Part shown: in pieces, positions 52,131-60,453 of the stretch
How positions within the stretch are numbered: the stretch's first letter is position 1
Layout of the letters: each line of letters opens with the position of its first letter
Assembly (NCBI RefSeq): GCF_014642405.1
Contig: NZ_BMIN01000002.1
Span: 124,001 to 188,000 of the forward strand
DNA from: Pontibacillus salipaludis
Lineage (GTDB): Bacteria > Bacillota > Bacilli > Bacillales > BH030062
Direction of reading: 5' to 3'
Length of the DNA stretch: 64,000 nt
Made by a program: the position numbers and the translations under genes
Notes under the pieces: generated by a model
Databases searched by the model: none
What the model was told of the DNA's origin: nothing
What the model saw: the letters and a program-made list of their open reading frames with translations, nothing else

Positions 52131-52370
52131 GGTCTAGCTGCGGGCCGCAGACACTCGGGACATAAGCCACTACCCTCTGTGAGGAAGAAACACCTCACAG
52201 AGGGTAGTGGCTTATGCCTGCCGTGTCTAAGCGGCGGCCCTCCGCTTTTCTTTGTGTCCAGCTGCGGCGGGGAGGGCCTAGCGCGATAAGCAAGCTACTT
52301 TCAGTCTGCTATGCAGACTTACAGTAGCTTGCTTATCCGTACGGCCCTGGGCACCCCGCCTCCGCTTTTC
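52131..52370. repeat. Hairpin repeat family C, two copies in reverse orientation (C4, C5)
   Basis: C4 (52131-52250) holds a perfect 24-bp inverted repeat at 52161-52184 and 52193-52216 around an 8-base loop. C5 (52255-52370) has GATAAGCAAGCTACTTTCAG facing CAGTAGCTTGCTTATC. Both read from CTAGCTG/CCAGCTG to CGCTTTTC, the reverse complement of C1/C2 ends. The 516-base gap between cssR and htrA otherwise holds no recognisable gene. Confidence 0.85.
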
Positions 52371-52489
52371 TTTTGTCTTACATACTTTTTACACATTTGT
52401 TCCGAAGATTTGCCAAAGGTGTTGGTTAGAATATGAAGTACAAGATATTTAAAGAAATCATTTTACAATATAGAAAGGTGGTTACTTGC

Positions 52490-53695
52490 ATGAGTGAGCA
52501 GTTTAATAATGAGCAAGTGGAGAGGCGGAAGAGTGATCAGCGTAGTTATTATGGTTGGTTAGTTCAGTTTGCTTCTACTGCTTTTATCGTGACGCTTTTA
52601 CTTGTAGGTGGGGCTTTTGCTTTGTTTAAGTTGAACGTGTTGCCACTGGAGTCGAATGTTGCTGCGCAGGATTCTGCTGAGAGTAATGGGGATAGTATTT
52701 CCATTGAGGAGTCTAAGTCTGAAGGGGATACTTCAGATGTCGTCCAGGCGGTGAGTAAGGCCTCTGATGCTGTGGTTGGGGTAACGAAGTATGAACAGTC
52801 CCAATTGTTTGCTGAGAATAATAAAGCTGGTACGGGTTCTGGGGTTATTTATAAGAAAGAGAACGGTGAAGCGTATGTGGTAACGAATCATCACGTTATA
52901 GAGAATGCACAATCTATTGATGTAACATTAAGTGATGGTGAGAAGGTCGAAGCTGAGCTTTTAGGTAGTGATTCTTTAACAGACTTAGCTGTATTAAAGA
53001 TCGACGCTGAACATGTAAAACAAGTTGCTGAATTTGGTTCTTCTAGCAATCTGCAAGTTGGAGAAACTGCAATTGCGATCGGAAACCCGCTTGGTTTAGA
53101 ATTTGCAGGTTCTGTAACGAAAGGAATTATTAGTGGTCTTGAGCGTACGATGCCAGTTGATCTAAACAAAGACGGGCGCGCTGATTACCAGACAGAGGTT
53201 CTTCAAACCGATGCAGCGATCAACCCTGGTAACAGTGGCGGCGCATTGATCAACAGTGCAGGTCAAGTTATTGGAATTAACTCTATGAAGATTGCTCAGC
53301 AAGAAGTAGAAGGATTAGGGTTTGCCATCCCTTCTGAAACGGCGAAGCCAATTATCGAAGATTTAGAGAGAAACGGTGAAGTATCACGCCCATTCATTGG
53401 TGTATCCACAATGGACCTTTCATCTGTTTCCGCTTATCACATCGAGAATACTTTGAAGCTTCCTGGCGATATTAAAGGCGGCGTACTTGTAGCCGATGTT
53501 GAACAAGGTTCTCCTGCAGCTCAGGCTAACCTACAACAATATGACGTTATTGTTGGCGCCGATGGTGAAGAGATTTCAAACCTAGTTGATTTACGCAAAT
53601 ATATGTATGAAGAGAAAGAAGTTGGCGATTCTATGGAACTCTCCTTCTATCGTGATGGAGCGAAACAGTCAGTCACAATCACGTTATCTAAATAA
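52490..53695 (+). CDS. htrA: HtrA-type membrane-anchored serine protease
   Basis: Quality-control protease of the cell surface (peptidase S1C). 401 residues: one N-terminal membrane helix (about 24-46), a protease domain, then one PDZ domain (about 300-395, starting PFIGVSTMDL). The catalytic triad is visible: His135 in VVTNHHVIENA, Asp165 in SLTDLAVLK and Ser249 in NPGNSGGALI. I place the start at ATG 52490, eight bases after AAAGGTGG; the longer frame to 52433 lacks one. prsA follows by 15 bases, and cssRS is upstream, so this is a secretion-stress unit. Confidence 0.93.
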   Translation: MSEQFNNEQVERRKSDQRSYYGWLVQFASTAFIVTLLLVGGAFALFKLNVLPLESNVAAQDSAESNGDSISIEESKSEGDTSDVVQAVSKASDAVVGVTKYEQSQLFAENNKAGTGSGVIYKKENGEAYVVTNHHVIENAQSIDVTLSDGEKVEAELLGSDSLTDLAVLKIDAEHVKQVAEFGSSSNLQVGETAIAIGNPLGLEFAGSVTKGIISGLERTMPVDLNKDGRADYQTEVLQTDAAINPGNSGGALINSAGQVIGINSMKIAQQEVEGLGFAIPSETAKPIIEDLERNGEVSRPFIGVSTMDLSSVSAYHIENTLKLPGDIKGGVLVADVEQGSPAAQANLQQYDVIVGADGEEISNLVDLRKYMYEEKEVGDSMELSFYRDGAKQSVTITLSK

Positions 53696-53710
53696 TAAAG
53701 GGGTTTTACG

Positions 53711-54574
53711 ATGATGAAAAAGAAAGTACTCACATTTTGTGTAGCGACGCTGGGAGCTCTAACGCTCTCGGCCTGCAGCAATGCTTCAGCAGACGGCGAT
53801 GTCGTTGCTGAAACGGCAAACGGAAACATCACTAAAGACGAATTTTACAATAAGCTTGTTGACCAATACGGTGACGCCGTATTAAAAGAAATGCTTTATG
53901 ACACTGTTCTTTCAGAAGAGTACCCTGTTTCTGAGGAGGAAGTTCAAGCTGAGATTGATAAAGTGAAAGAGTCTTACGGTGATCAGTTTGAATCTGCTTT
54001 ACAGCAAAATGGATTTAAAGACGAAGCTCAGTTTAAAGATTTTCTAAAAACGCAACTCCAAAAAGAGAAAGCCACTACTCAAGGGGTAGAAGTTACCGAT
54101 GAGGAAGTGAAAGAATACTACGAGAATATGAAACAAGAAGTACAAGCCAAGCATATTTTAGTGGAAGATGAAGAAACAGCAAACGAAGTCATAGAGAAGC
54201 TAAATAATGACGAAGATTTCGCTACCCTAGCTAAAGAATATTCCACAGATTCTTCATCAGCTGAAAATGGTGGTAACCTTGATTATTTCTCAACAGGTGA
54301 CATGGTCTATCCATTTGAACAAGCTGCCTATAATCTTGAAGTCGGAAACATTAGTGAGCCTGTTCAATCGGAATATGGTTACCACATCATTAAAGTAACC
54401 GATAAACGCGAGAAAGAAGACACATCTTCTCTTGGTACGTTTGATGAGATGAAAGATCAATTAAAGACAGAGCTTCTAAATAGACAAGCTAACACGGAGA
54501 AGCTCTCAGACATTATGAATAACGCGGAAATCAACATTAACAACAAAGATCTTAAAGAGAAAATCTCATTCTAA
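53711..54574 (+). CDS. prsA: Foldase lipoprotein PrsA (parvulin-type peptidyl-prolyl isomerase)
   Basis: Folding catalyst anchored outside the cytoplasmic membrane. 287 residues; signal peptide with lipobox LSACSNA (Cys22), then the N-terminal chaperone region and the parvulin domain (about residues 140-235: QAKHILVEDEETANEVIEKL, FATLAKEYSTDSSSAENGGN, EYGYHIIKVTDKRE). Starts ATGATG at 53711; either ATG works after AAAGGGG. Likely co-transcribed with htrA, joining folding and degradation at the cell surface. A terminator follows. Confidence 0.93.
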   Translation: MMKKKVLTFCVATLGALTLSACSNASADGDVVAETANGNITKDEFYNKLVDQYGDAVLKEMLYDTVLSEEYPVSEEEVQAEIDKVKESYGDQFESALQQNGFKDEAQFKDFLKTQLQKEKATTQGVEVTDEEVKEYYENMKQEVQAKHILVEDEETANEVIEKLNNDEDFATLAKEYSTDSSSAENGGNLDYFSTGDMVYPFEQAAYNLEVGNISEPVQSEYGYHIIKVTDKREKEDTSSLGTFDEMKDQLKTELLNRQANTEKLSDIMNNAEININNKDLKEKISF

Positions 54575-54633
54575 GACAAACTAAAGAGTGACTGGTTTAT
54601 CATAAATAGATTCTAGAACAATCCCCTTCCCCC

Positions 54634-54672
54634 CTGAGGCTGCTTATTCTATAATAAGCAGCCTCTTATTAT
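54634..54672 (+). terminator. Terminator of the htrA-prsA unit
   Basis: GAGGCTGCTTATT pairs with AATAAGCAGCCTC, followed by TTATTATG. Confidence 0.7.
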
Positions 54673-54688
54673 GCTTTAAAGCAAAAAA

Positions 54689-54733
54689 GCGTGCCAGACA
54701 CCCTTTTATCCTGCTAAAGGGTGTCTGGCACGT
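54689..54733. repeat. Short GTGCCAGACACC inverted repeat, copy 4
   Basis: GCGTGCCAGACACCCTTTT faces AAAGGGTGTCTGGCACG across a 9-base spacer; it ends next to the AGCS stop codon. Confidence 0.8.
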
Positions 54734-54737
54734 GTGA

Positions 54738-56138
54738 TTATTCCCAAAGGCTGATGCCTTCTTTGTTTTTAATTTGGTCTTTGGAGAACTTCGTTTTATG
54801 TTCTTTCTTCCGATCGCTGCGGTAATCTAGAAGAACTTCCTTAGCCACCCCAGAGAGTCGGACAATTGCATATAAGTTGATAAGTGCCATGATCCCCATT
54901 GTGATATCTGCTAAAAGCCATACAAGATCAAGCTTGGCCATAGCTCCAAAGAAGACCATCGCTAGAGCAGCAAGGCGATACCAAAAGATTCGTTTTGGAC
55001 TGTTTTTAATAAATTGCATGTTTGTTTCGCCGTAATAATAGTTTCCAATAATGGAACTAAAGGCAAAGAACAAAATGGCAATAGCAACGAATGTATTCGC
55101 CCAGGAGCCAATATGAGTTTCAAATGCTTGTTGAGTAATTTGAATTCCGACTGCGTTTTCTTGATTCATGTAAGAAGCCGGATCCCCTGAAGAGATAATA
55201 ATAAAGGCTGTGGCTGAACAAATTAGAATCGTATCAACAAATACACCAAGCGTTTGAATAAGTCCCTGTTTGGCCGGGTGAGATACTTCTGCAGCTGCTG
55301 CTGCGTTTGGTGCACTACCCATACCGGCTTCGTTAGAGAATAAACCACGCTTAATACCGTTTAGGATTGCCGCACCAAAGGCACCCCCTGCAACTTCTTC
55401 AATACCGAATGCATTCTTGAAAATAAGTACAAACATATCTGGAATGGCGCCAATATTTGTAATCAATACATAGCCTGCTAAGATCAAATATAAAATGGCC
55501 ATAACTGGAATAAAGATCTGTGTTACTTTTGCAATACGTTGAATACCACCGAAAATTACAGCCGCTGCCCCTATTACCAGAACGGCGCCTATTAGCACTT
55601 TATTCACTGAGAATGACTCTTCAAATGCTAAACGAATCGTATTTGACTGAACGGCACTAAATACAAGACCATACGTAAATGTAATAATAATGGCAAAAGC
55701 AATACCAAGCTTTCGATTATTTAGCCCTTTCTCCATATAATAAGCTGGGCCACCTCGATACCCTTCTTCATCTTTTACTTTGTAAACTTGAGCAAGAGTG
55801 CTCTCTACAAAACTAGTGGCAGAGCCTAATAAGGCGATAATCCACATCCAAAAAACAGCACCAGGTCCACCAACGGACACGGCTAAGGCTACACCACCTA
55901 AATTCCCGGTACCAACACGAGAAGCCGTACTAATCGTGAAAGATTGAAAGGCAGAAGTTCCACGACCATCATTTTTTAGTGACTCTTTCTCAAACAAAAC
56001 ACGAAACATCTCACCAAATAAGCGAAACTGAATAAAGCGCGTGATGACTGTGAAATAGAGTCCAACCCCAAGTAAGACAGCAATTAAAATATAGCCCCAC
56101 AAGGCTGTGCTGATGTTACCTAAAAAATCCATTAACAT
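54738..56138 (-). CDS. AGCS family Na+:alanine/glycine (amino acid) symporter
   Basis: A 466-residue transporter with about eleven helices. Alanine/glycine:cation symporter family motifs are visible: ASRVGTGNLGGVALAVSVGGPGAVFWMW region (GTGNLGGVALAVSVGGPGAV), GLFSNEAGMGSAPNAAAAAE and FAFSSIIGNYYYGETNMQFI. Imports alanine, glycine or glutamine with Na+ (family). Two starts are possible: ATG 56138 after GGAG, and ATG 56132 which overlaps the stop of an upstream 47-codon ORF (TAATG). A cre site lies 187 bases upstream, indicating CcpA control. Confidence 0.92.
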   Translation of the reverse strand: MLMDFLGNISTALWGYILIAVLLGVGLYFTVITRFIQFRLFGEMFRVLFEKESLKNDGRGTSAFQSFTISTASRVGTGNLGGVALAVSVGGPGAVFWMWIIALLGSATSFVESTLAQVYKVKDEEGYRGGPAYYMEKGLNNRKLGIAFAIIITFTYGLVFSAVQSNTIRLAFEESFSVNKVLIGAVLVIGAAAVIFGGIQRIAKVTQIFIPVMAILYLILAGYVLITNIGAIPDMFVLIFKNAFGIEEVAGGAFGAAILNGIKRGLFSNEAGMGSAPNAAAAAEVSHPAKQGLIQTLGVFVDTILICSATAFIIISSGDPASYMNQENAVGIQITQQAFETHIGSWANTFVAIAILFFAFSSIIGNYYYGETNMQFIKNSPKRIFWYRLAALAMVFFGAMAKLDLVWLLADITMGIMALINLYAIVRLSGVAKEVLLDYRSDRKKEHKTKFSKDQIKNKEGISLWE

Positions 56139-56275
56139 AGGTTTTCACTCCAAATTAAGTATTTCTGTAAAGTTCTTTCGGTTTTTTCTATCTTTTCATT
56201 ATACGTAGCAAGCTTTTCAGAAGAAATAGTTTTTAAAAAATTGAGGACTTCTTCTTTATTCCATATGATCACCAT
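56132..56275 (-). CDS. Possible 47-residue leader ORF overlapping the AGCS gene
   Basis: Reads MVIIWNKEEVLNFLKTISSE, then KLATYNEKIEKTERTLQKYL, IWSENLC. Its stop overlaps the AGCS start region (7 bases with ATG 56138, one base with ATG 56132). The ribosome site before ATG 56275 is weak (TAGG) and GTG 56272 is an alternative. The lysine/glutamate-rich helical product is plausible as a protein or a translation-coupling leader; evidence is limited to overlap and open frame. Confidence 0.35.
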   Translation of the reverse strand: MVIIWNKEEVLNFLKTISSEKLATYNEKIEKTERTLQKYLIWSENLC

Positions 56276-56324
56276 CCTATTTACTGCTGTATTTCCTTTT
56301 GTTTACAATTTGAAACATCAAAAT

Positions 56325-56338
56325 TGTTAGCGCTTTCA
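56325..56338. promoter_or_regulatory. cre site (CcpA-binding) upstream of the AGCS gene
   Basis: On the minus strand TGAAAGCGCTAACA matches TGNAANCGNTNNCA at all fixed positions. Lies 187 bases before the symporter start and just before the 47-codon ORF. Confidence 0.6.
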
Positions 56339-56361
56339 TTTTTGGGCACTAAGCGGAAAGA

Positions 56362-56535
56362 GACCGTTATGTTTGATGAGTGGTTGGGCTAGCTCGGGGA
56401 CAACTCGCTTTCCTGCGGGGAGCTGGGAAGCCTCCTCGTTCGCTATCGCTCTCTGTGGGGTCTCCCCTAGGCTCCTTACCCCGCGGGAGTCTCGCAGTCC
56501 CCGAGCTAGCCCTTGCGTTTACTAGGTTAACGGTC
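56362..56535. repeat. Dispersed palindromic repeat, type A, copy A3
   Basis: Outer GACCGTTA/TAACGGTC and inner 16-bp perfect arms at 56386-56401 and 56497-56512. The inner arm sequence (GGGCTAGCTCGGGGAC) is unlike that of A1 and A2, but pairs perfectly with its own partner. Core words CTCGCTTTCC, GGGGTCTCCCC and GGGAGTCTCGCAG are shared. Confidence 0.88.
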
Positions 56536-56655
56536 CCGCGATTACTCCAAGTAATTTTGTCTCTTCTCACATGGCTTGTTTCCGTTCACCCCAATAAGGA
56601 AACAGGCCATATGTGGATTCAAAAATACACCAAAATACACTATAACGCTCAAGCA

Positions 56656-56878
56656 GGGGGCCGTTAAATATAATATAGCCAGGGGTTTCTGGGGAACGGG
56701 GAGACTCCTACGGGAGAAAGAGGTCGACGAGACCCCGGCTCTAAAATAAAAGAGGAAGTTCGACTAAAATCGTCACGTCGTGTGACCACGTCGAACGACC
56801 CCACGTCGTGTGGGGCCGCCCGTGGAAAGCGAGTCGTTCTCCAAAAACCCCTAACTCTCAATAAACGCAACGGCCCCC
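56656..56878. repeat. Dispersed palindromic repeat, type B, copy B2
   Basis: Outer 10-bp arms GGGGGCCGTT (56656) and AACGGCCCCC (56869). Core matches B1 but lacks about 25 bases (the GGACTGAACGCAGTGAGGGA segment). It lies 120 bases after A3, the same A-then-B pairing as at 38.8-39.2 kb. Confidence 0.85.
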
Positions 56879-56940
56879 ACAAAAGAAAGTATCTCAACTC
56901 CGAGTCTTCAACAATACTGACCTATTCTGGATGAATCCAT

Positions 56941-56968
56941 AAAAAAAGACTTGGAATCCAAGTCTTAT
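56941..56968 (-). terminator. Terminator after the renalase-like gene
   Basis: AAGACTTGG-ATT-CCAAGTCTT stem then TTTTTTT on the minus strand, overlapping the stop codon region. Confidence 0.8.
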
Positions 56969-57951
56969 AACTGTCTCACTAAACCACTTACATGTCGTCC
57001 GGCGGCAATTCCAGAGCGAAATGCACTTTCAAATCGAGTACGGCTTGCTTCATCCTCTTCGTGTAAGAACGTATCTCCGGCTATATATAAAGGAAGTGCT
57101 TCATGTAAGTTCAAAAATGGTTGATGAATAATGTTTGTTGATTGAGCATACCGCCATCTTTTCACCTGGACTGAACGGATGCTGTTTATGGAAACATAGT
57201 CCTTTATCTTTTCTTTCATCTGATGAATGATTTCACTTTCTTCTTCCTCTAAATATTCCTTACTCCATTCTCCATCCATGTACATGCTTATAATCCGAAT
57301 ATCTGATATTCCTTTTTTATAGTGGTCGACGATTCTTTCTACTCCAGTTGGGAGATTTTCATCTTTGTGCCCTGATGGGGGAAGTGACGTATTTGACGTT
57401 ACTTCAAATAGTCCTACAAAGGCAGGATCGACGTTTATTTGTTTGACCTGATCTAAGACATCAGAACCCAATGTCACAGTACTTTCTTCGAGTAAAGCAA
57501 TCGTTTGAGGTAGAGGGGAGGTGATAATAAGAGCACCCGTTGTACAGGTTTCACCAGACTCTGATGTAAGCTGGAACCCACCAATTGATTCTTTTATTGT
57601 GGTGATACGTGTTTCAAGCACTCGGTCGAGTCCTTCCGCGAGTCTTTTGGCTAATGCATTCATCCCATCTATGCTCGTATATCTAGGATAAGGGTCACCA
57701 AACCAGTGTTTGATCCACCCTTTTTCTAACCAGTCATCTACGGATTGTTGAAGTTCGTTTGAACGTACAGTAAAGAATTGGGCTCCATGATCAGCTTTGC
57801 CGCCTTCTATCCTTCGTGTAGCCAGGCGACCTCCTACACTTCTTCCTTTATCAATAAGCTGAACATCCTCTACACCTCTCTCAACTAATGTTCTAGCGGC
57901 CATAATTCCTGATAGTCCTGCACCTATGATTGTTACTTGAGCATCTCTCAT
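56965..57951 (-). CDS. FAD/NAD(P)-dependent oxidoreductase, renalase-like
   Basis: A 328-residue flavoprotein of the amine oxidase/renalase-like group. The N-terminal FAD fold is AQVTIIGAGLSGIMAARTLV with QLIDKGRSVGGRLATRRIEGG (VGGR motif). The closing GIAAGRHVSGL region and YIAGDTFLHE near residue 290 provide the second FAD contact. Substrate unknown; family members oxidise unusual NAD(P)H isomers or amines. ATG 57951 follows TTGGAGG by eight bases; the longer frame has no ribosome site. Terminator follows. Confidence 0.8.
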   Translation of the reverse strand: MRDAQVTIIGAGLSGIMAARTLVERGVEDVQLIDKGRSVGGRLATRRIEGGKADHGAQFFTVRSNELQQSVDDWLEKGWIKHWFGDPYPRYTSIDGMNALAKRLAEGLDRVLETRITTIKESIGGFQLTSESGETCTTGALIITSPLPQTIALLEESTVTLGSDVLDQVKQINVDPAFVGLFEVTSNTSLPPSGHKDENLPTGVERIVDHYKKGISDIRIISMYMDGEWSKEYLEEEESEIIHQMKEKIKDYVSINSIRSVQVKRWRYAQSTNIIHQPFLNLHEALPLYIAGDTFLHEEDEASRTRFESAFRSGIAAGRHVSGLVRQL

Positions 57952-58088
57952 GTGAACCCTCCAATATCTCATCTACTGCCCTTATACCCCATTTTCCGAG
58001 TTATTATGAACGACTCAACATATCTTTAGCCCATCGGATAAATCTTCTCGTATCTGTTTATGTTAAACCTTAAAGGAGGTGAAGGAAA

Positions 58089-58289
58089 TTGGCTAAAAGA
58101 CGTAGTCAGCCTACCAATGTAAACGATGTAAAATCCAAAAACGCCCATTCAGGCATGAGTTATCGAGAAGTTGAAGAATACCTCGCTAATACAACAGGTG
58201 GCCAAGATACGAAACAATACAGCAACACAAACCCAGCCACTGTTCGAAGAAAATTAGAATCAAAAAACTCTGAAAGCAACCCTTATTAA
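58089..58289 (+). CDS. Probable gamma-type small acid-soluble spore protein
   Basis: A 66-residue, polar, cysteine-free protein: MAKRRSQPTNVNDVKSKNAH, SGMSYREVEEYLANTTGGQD, then Gln/Asn/Thr-rich tail. Polarity, the MAK start and the VxxVKxxNAxSG-like word recall gamma-type SASPs, but it lacks clear repeated units, so the assignment is tentative. TTG start with an ideal AAAGGAGGTG eight bases before it, typical of forespore genes. Terminator/repeat follows. Confidence 0.6.
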   Translation: MAKRRSQPTNVNDVKSKNAHSGMSYREVEEYLANTTGGQDTKQYSNTNPATVRRKLESKNSESNPY

Positions 58290-58320
58290 ATGAACATTTC
58301 ACCGCTTTAAAGCAACTAGA

Positions 58321-58363
58321 CGTGCCAGACACCCTTTACTTGCCTAAAGCGTGCCTGGCACCC
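58321..58363. repeat. Short GTGCCAGACACC inverted repeat, copy 5
   Basis: CGTGCCAGACACCCTTTACTT followed by AAAGCGTGCCTGGCACCC; the second half is itself a GTGCCTGGCAC palindrome. Confidence 0.75.
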
Positions 58364-58380
58364 TTCACTAATTTAACGTG

Positions 58381-58411
58381 AAAAAGCGCCCTCTGATGAG
58401 GGCGCTTTTTA
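58381..58411. terminator. Bidirectional terminator
   Basis: AAAAAGCGCCCTC-TGAT-GAGGGCGCTTTTT; serves the spore protein gene and the convergent MATE gene, whose stop codon it touches. Confidence 0.9.
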
Positions 58412-59809
58412 GGTAGTTGTAGATGGTTGGGCTGTTTCATATAGATCCGTTTCTTCTCCGTCTTTTGGTTTAAAGAAGAGTTCACGATCTTTATAAAGAA
58501 AGAATACGGAGAGTATAAACGCCAGCAAATCTGACAATGGAAATGCCAGCCAAACGCCTATTACACCCATGTTAAATAGATTAGGGAGTATTAGGACAAG
58601 TGGAATGAGGAACATCACTTGACGAGCAACGGATAAAATAAATGCTGGCTTCGCCATACCGAGAGCTTGATAAAGCCCTCCACTGACCACTTGAGCTCCG
58701 ATTAAAATAGCTAGGGCGAATATAATTCGCATCGATAGAGCACCAGACTCAATGACAGCAGGATCCCCTGTAAATATCTTCATTAATAGTTCAGGGAACG
58801 CCATCATGACTACAAAAACTACGAGGGAAATTACCGTTGAAACCTTTAAACCGAGCCATATAATTTCCCTGAGACGTCCATACTGTTTAGCTCCATAGTT
58901 ATAGCCAATGATCGGTTGCATGCCTTGAAGAACTCCAATCATAGGCATAATGGCAAGCATGGTAACCTTTTGGACAATACCGAAGACACCCACCTCAAAT
59001 GAGCCGCCATAACGAATTAGCATTGCGTTAATGGCAATCATCATCGCACTTCCGCCTACTTGGCGAACAAAGGCCGGGAAGCCAATTACCAGGACTTCTT
59101 TCATCAAATCAAAACGTGCTTTAAAGTATTCTAATCCAACATCAAGTGAGCTCTTTCCTGAGGTGAAATAGCGAAGCACGACAAGTGTTACGGAAGCTTG
59201 AGAAATAACCGTTGCAATGGAAGCACCTCGAACCCCCATGTCTAATCCAAAAATAAATATTGGATCGAGAATCGTATTTAACACAGCCGGAATGATCATC
59301 GTAATCATCGCAAAACGTGAATTTCCTTCTGAACGAATAATATTGTTAGACGCAAAAGCAAATCCAAAAAAGATCGATCCAAGCATTATTGGGAATAGGT
59401 ACTCTTTGGCATACGGCATGATATCTGGTGTCGCACCGAACAAAGCAAGCAAAGGTTCCATAAACGTAAACGCGCCAACAAACGAAATAAGACTGACAAC
59501 CGAGATCATGATCACGAGGTTACCGAGCACCTCGTTCGCATCTTCTTTCCTCTCTTCACCGAGGCGCCTGGAGATAACGGAGGCACCTCCAATACCAACA
59601 GCAGCAGCAATTGCCATAATAATCATCATGATTGGAAAGCTAATACTTACGCCTGCAACACCGTTGATTCCAACACCACGCGCTATAAACAACGTATCAA
59701 CAACGTTGTATAGCGCCATAACAAACATCCCGATCATGGCGGGTACTGACAAATTAAGAAGCAGCTTTGGAATTGGCTCTGTGCCAAGACGTTGACTTTG
59801 CTGTTTCAT
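58409..59809 (-). CDS. MATE family multidrug efflux transporter (MepA-like)
   Basis: A 466-residue, 12-helix Na+- or H+-coupled drug exporter. Opening LGTEPIPKLLLNLSVPAMIG and duplicated MATE helices are typical; GIVQKVTMLAIMPMIGVLQG and QPIIGYNYGA mark the second half. The MarR regulator lies 19 bases upstream on the same strand, the arrangement of mepR-mepA in staphylococci. Probably induced when drugs lift the regulator. Confidence 0.9.
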   Translation of the reverse strand: MKQQSQRLGTEPIPKLLLNLSVPAMIGMFVMALYNVVDTLFIARGVGINGVAGVSISFPIMMIIMAIAAAVGIGGASVISRRLGEERKEDANEVLGNLVIMISVVSLISFVGAFTFMEPLLALFGATPDIMPYAKEYLFPIMLGSIFFGFAFASNNIIRSEGNSRFAMITMIIPAVLNTILDPIFIFGLDMGVRGASIATVISQASVTLVVLRYFTSGKSSLDVGLEYFKARFDLMKEVLVIGFPAFVRQVGGSAMMIAINAMLIRYGGSFEVGVFGIVQKVTMLAIMPMIGVLQGMQPIIGYNYGAKQYGRLREIIWLGLKVSTVISLVVFVVMMAFPELLMKIFTGDPAVIESGALSMRIIFALAILIGAQVVSGGLYQALGMAKPAFILSVARQVMFLIPLVLILPNLFNMGVIGVWLAFPLSDLLAFILSVFFLYKDRELFFKPKDGEETDLYETAQPSTTT

Positions 59810-59828
59810 CCCCCATTCCTCCTTTAGG

Positions 59829-60269
59829 TTACTCTGAATAAAGTGACTCTACATTATGCTTCATCTTCTTAAGCCAGGAAATGATGACTTGTTGTTCTTC
59901 CGATGTAAAACCTTCTCCGAGCTGTTTCTCAATCCCATCAATTAAACTCCATAATTGACCCTCAATTTCATTCCCTTTGTCGGTTAAAGAAATAAGCTTT
60001 GTGCGACGGTCTTCTGGACTTTGACGCTTATGGATTAACTCTTTCTTTAACAAAGAGTCCACCAACCCATTCATGGAAGACCCTTTGATATATAGGCGCT
60101 TCTGCATGTCTCCCTGCGCTTGTTCTCCGTGTTCAGACAAGAAGTACAAAACCTTTGATTGAGCCATAGTAAGGTCATGCTCTCTAAGCTTTTGATTATA
60201 TTGATTTTGTATAAAATGTGAGACAACATTAATATGATAGCCTAATAAGTTCTCAATATCTCGCTTCAT
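59829..60269 (-). CDS. MarR family transcriptional regulator (MepR-like)
   Basis: A 146-residue winged-helix repressor: FIQNQYNQKLREHDLTMAQS, KRLYIKGSSMNGLVDSLLKK (recognition helix), HKRQSPEDRRTKLISLTDKG (wing; DRR is the family mark). ATG 60269 after AGGAGG. Two palindromes just upstream (60299-60336) are its likely operators. Controls the MATE gene behind it and its own expression. Confidence 0.9.
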   Translation of the reverse strand: MKRDIENLLGYHINVVSHFIQNQYNQKLREHDLTMAQSKVLYFLSEHGEQAQGDMQKRLYIKGSSMNGLVDSLLKKELIHKRQSPEDRRTKLISLTDKGNEIEGQLWSLIDGIEKQLGEGFTSEEQQVIISWLKKMKHNVESLYSE

Positions 60270-60298
60270 TACTTAGCCTCCTAAGTATTTCTAATTAT

Positions 60299-60336
60299 AT
60301 TTCGATACCCGAAATTTGTAAAGGTATTTACAAATT
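60299..60336. promoter_or_regulatory. Two palindromes, probable MarR-regulator operators
   Basis: ATTTCG-ATACC-CGAAAT (60299-60315) and a perfect 10-4-10 palindrome AATTTGTAAA-GGTA-TTTACAAATT (60313-60336), sharing three bases. They lie 30-67 bases before the MarR start, over the expected promoter. Confidence 0.65.
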
Positions 60337-60424
60337 AATTCCCACATTTATGCAGTACACTCTCTTACCTTTATAGAGATCCAAATTAACCAAGTGCTCA
60401 TTCTCCGCATTGCCCTTCTCATAC

Positions 60425-60453
60425 AAAAAAAGAGCCACCAAAAGGCAGCTCTT
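60425..60453 (-). terminator. Terminator after proC
   Basis: AGAGCC/GGCAGCTCT stem with TTTTTTT on the minus strand; short but well placed. Confidence 0.6.
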
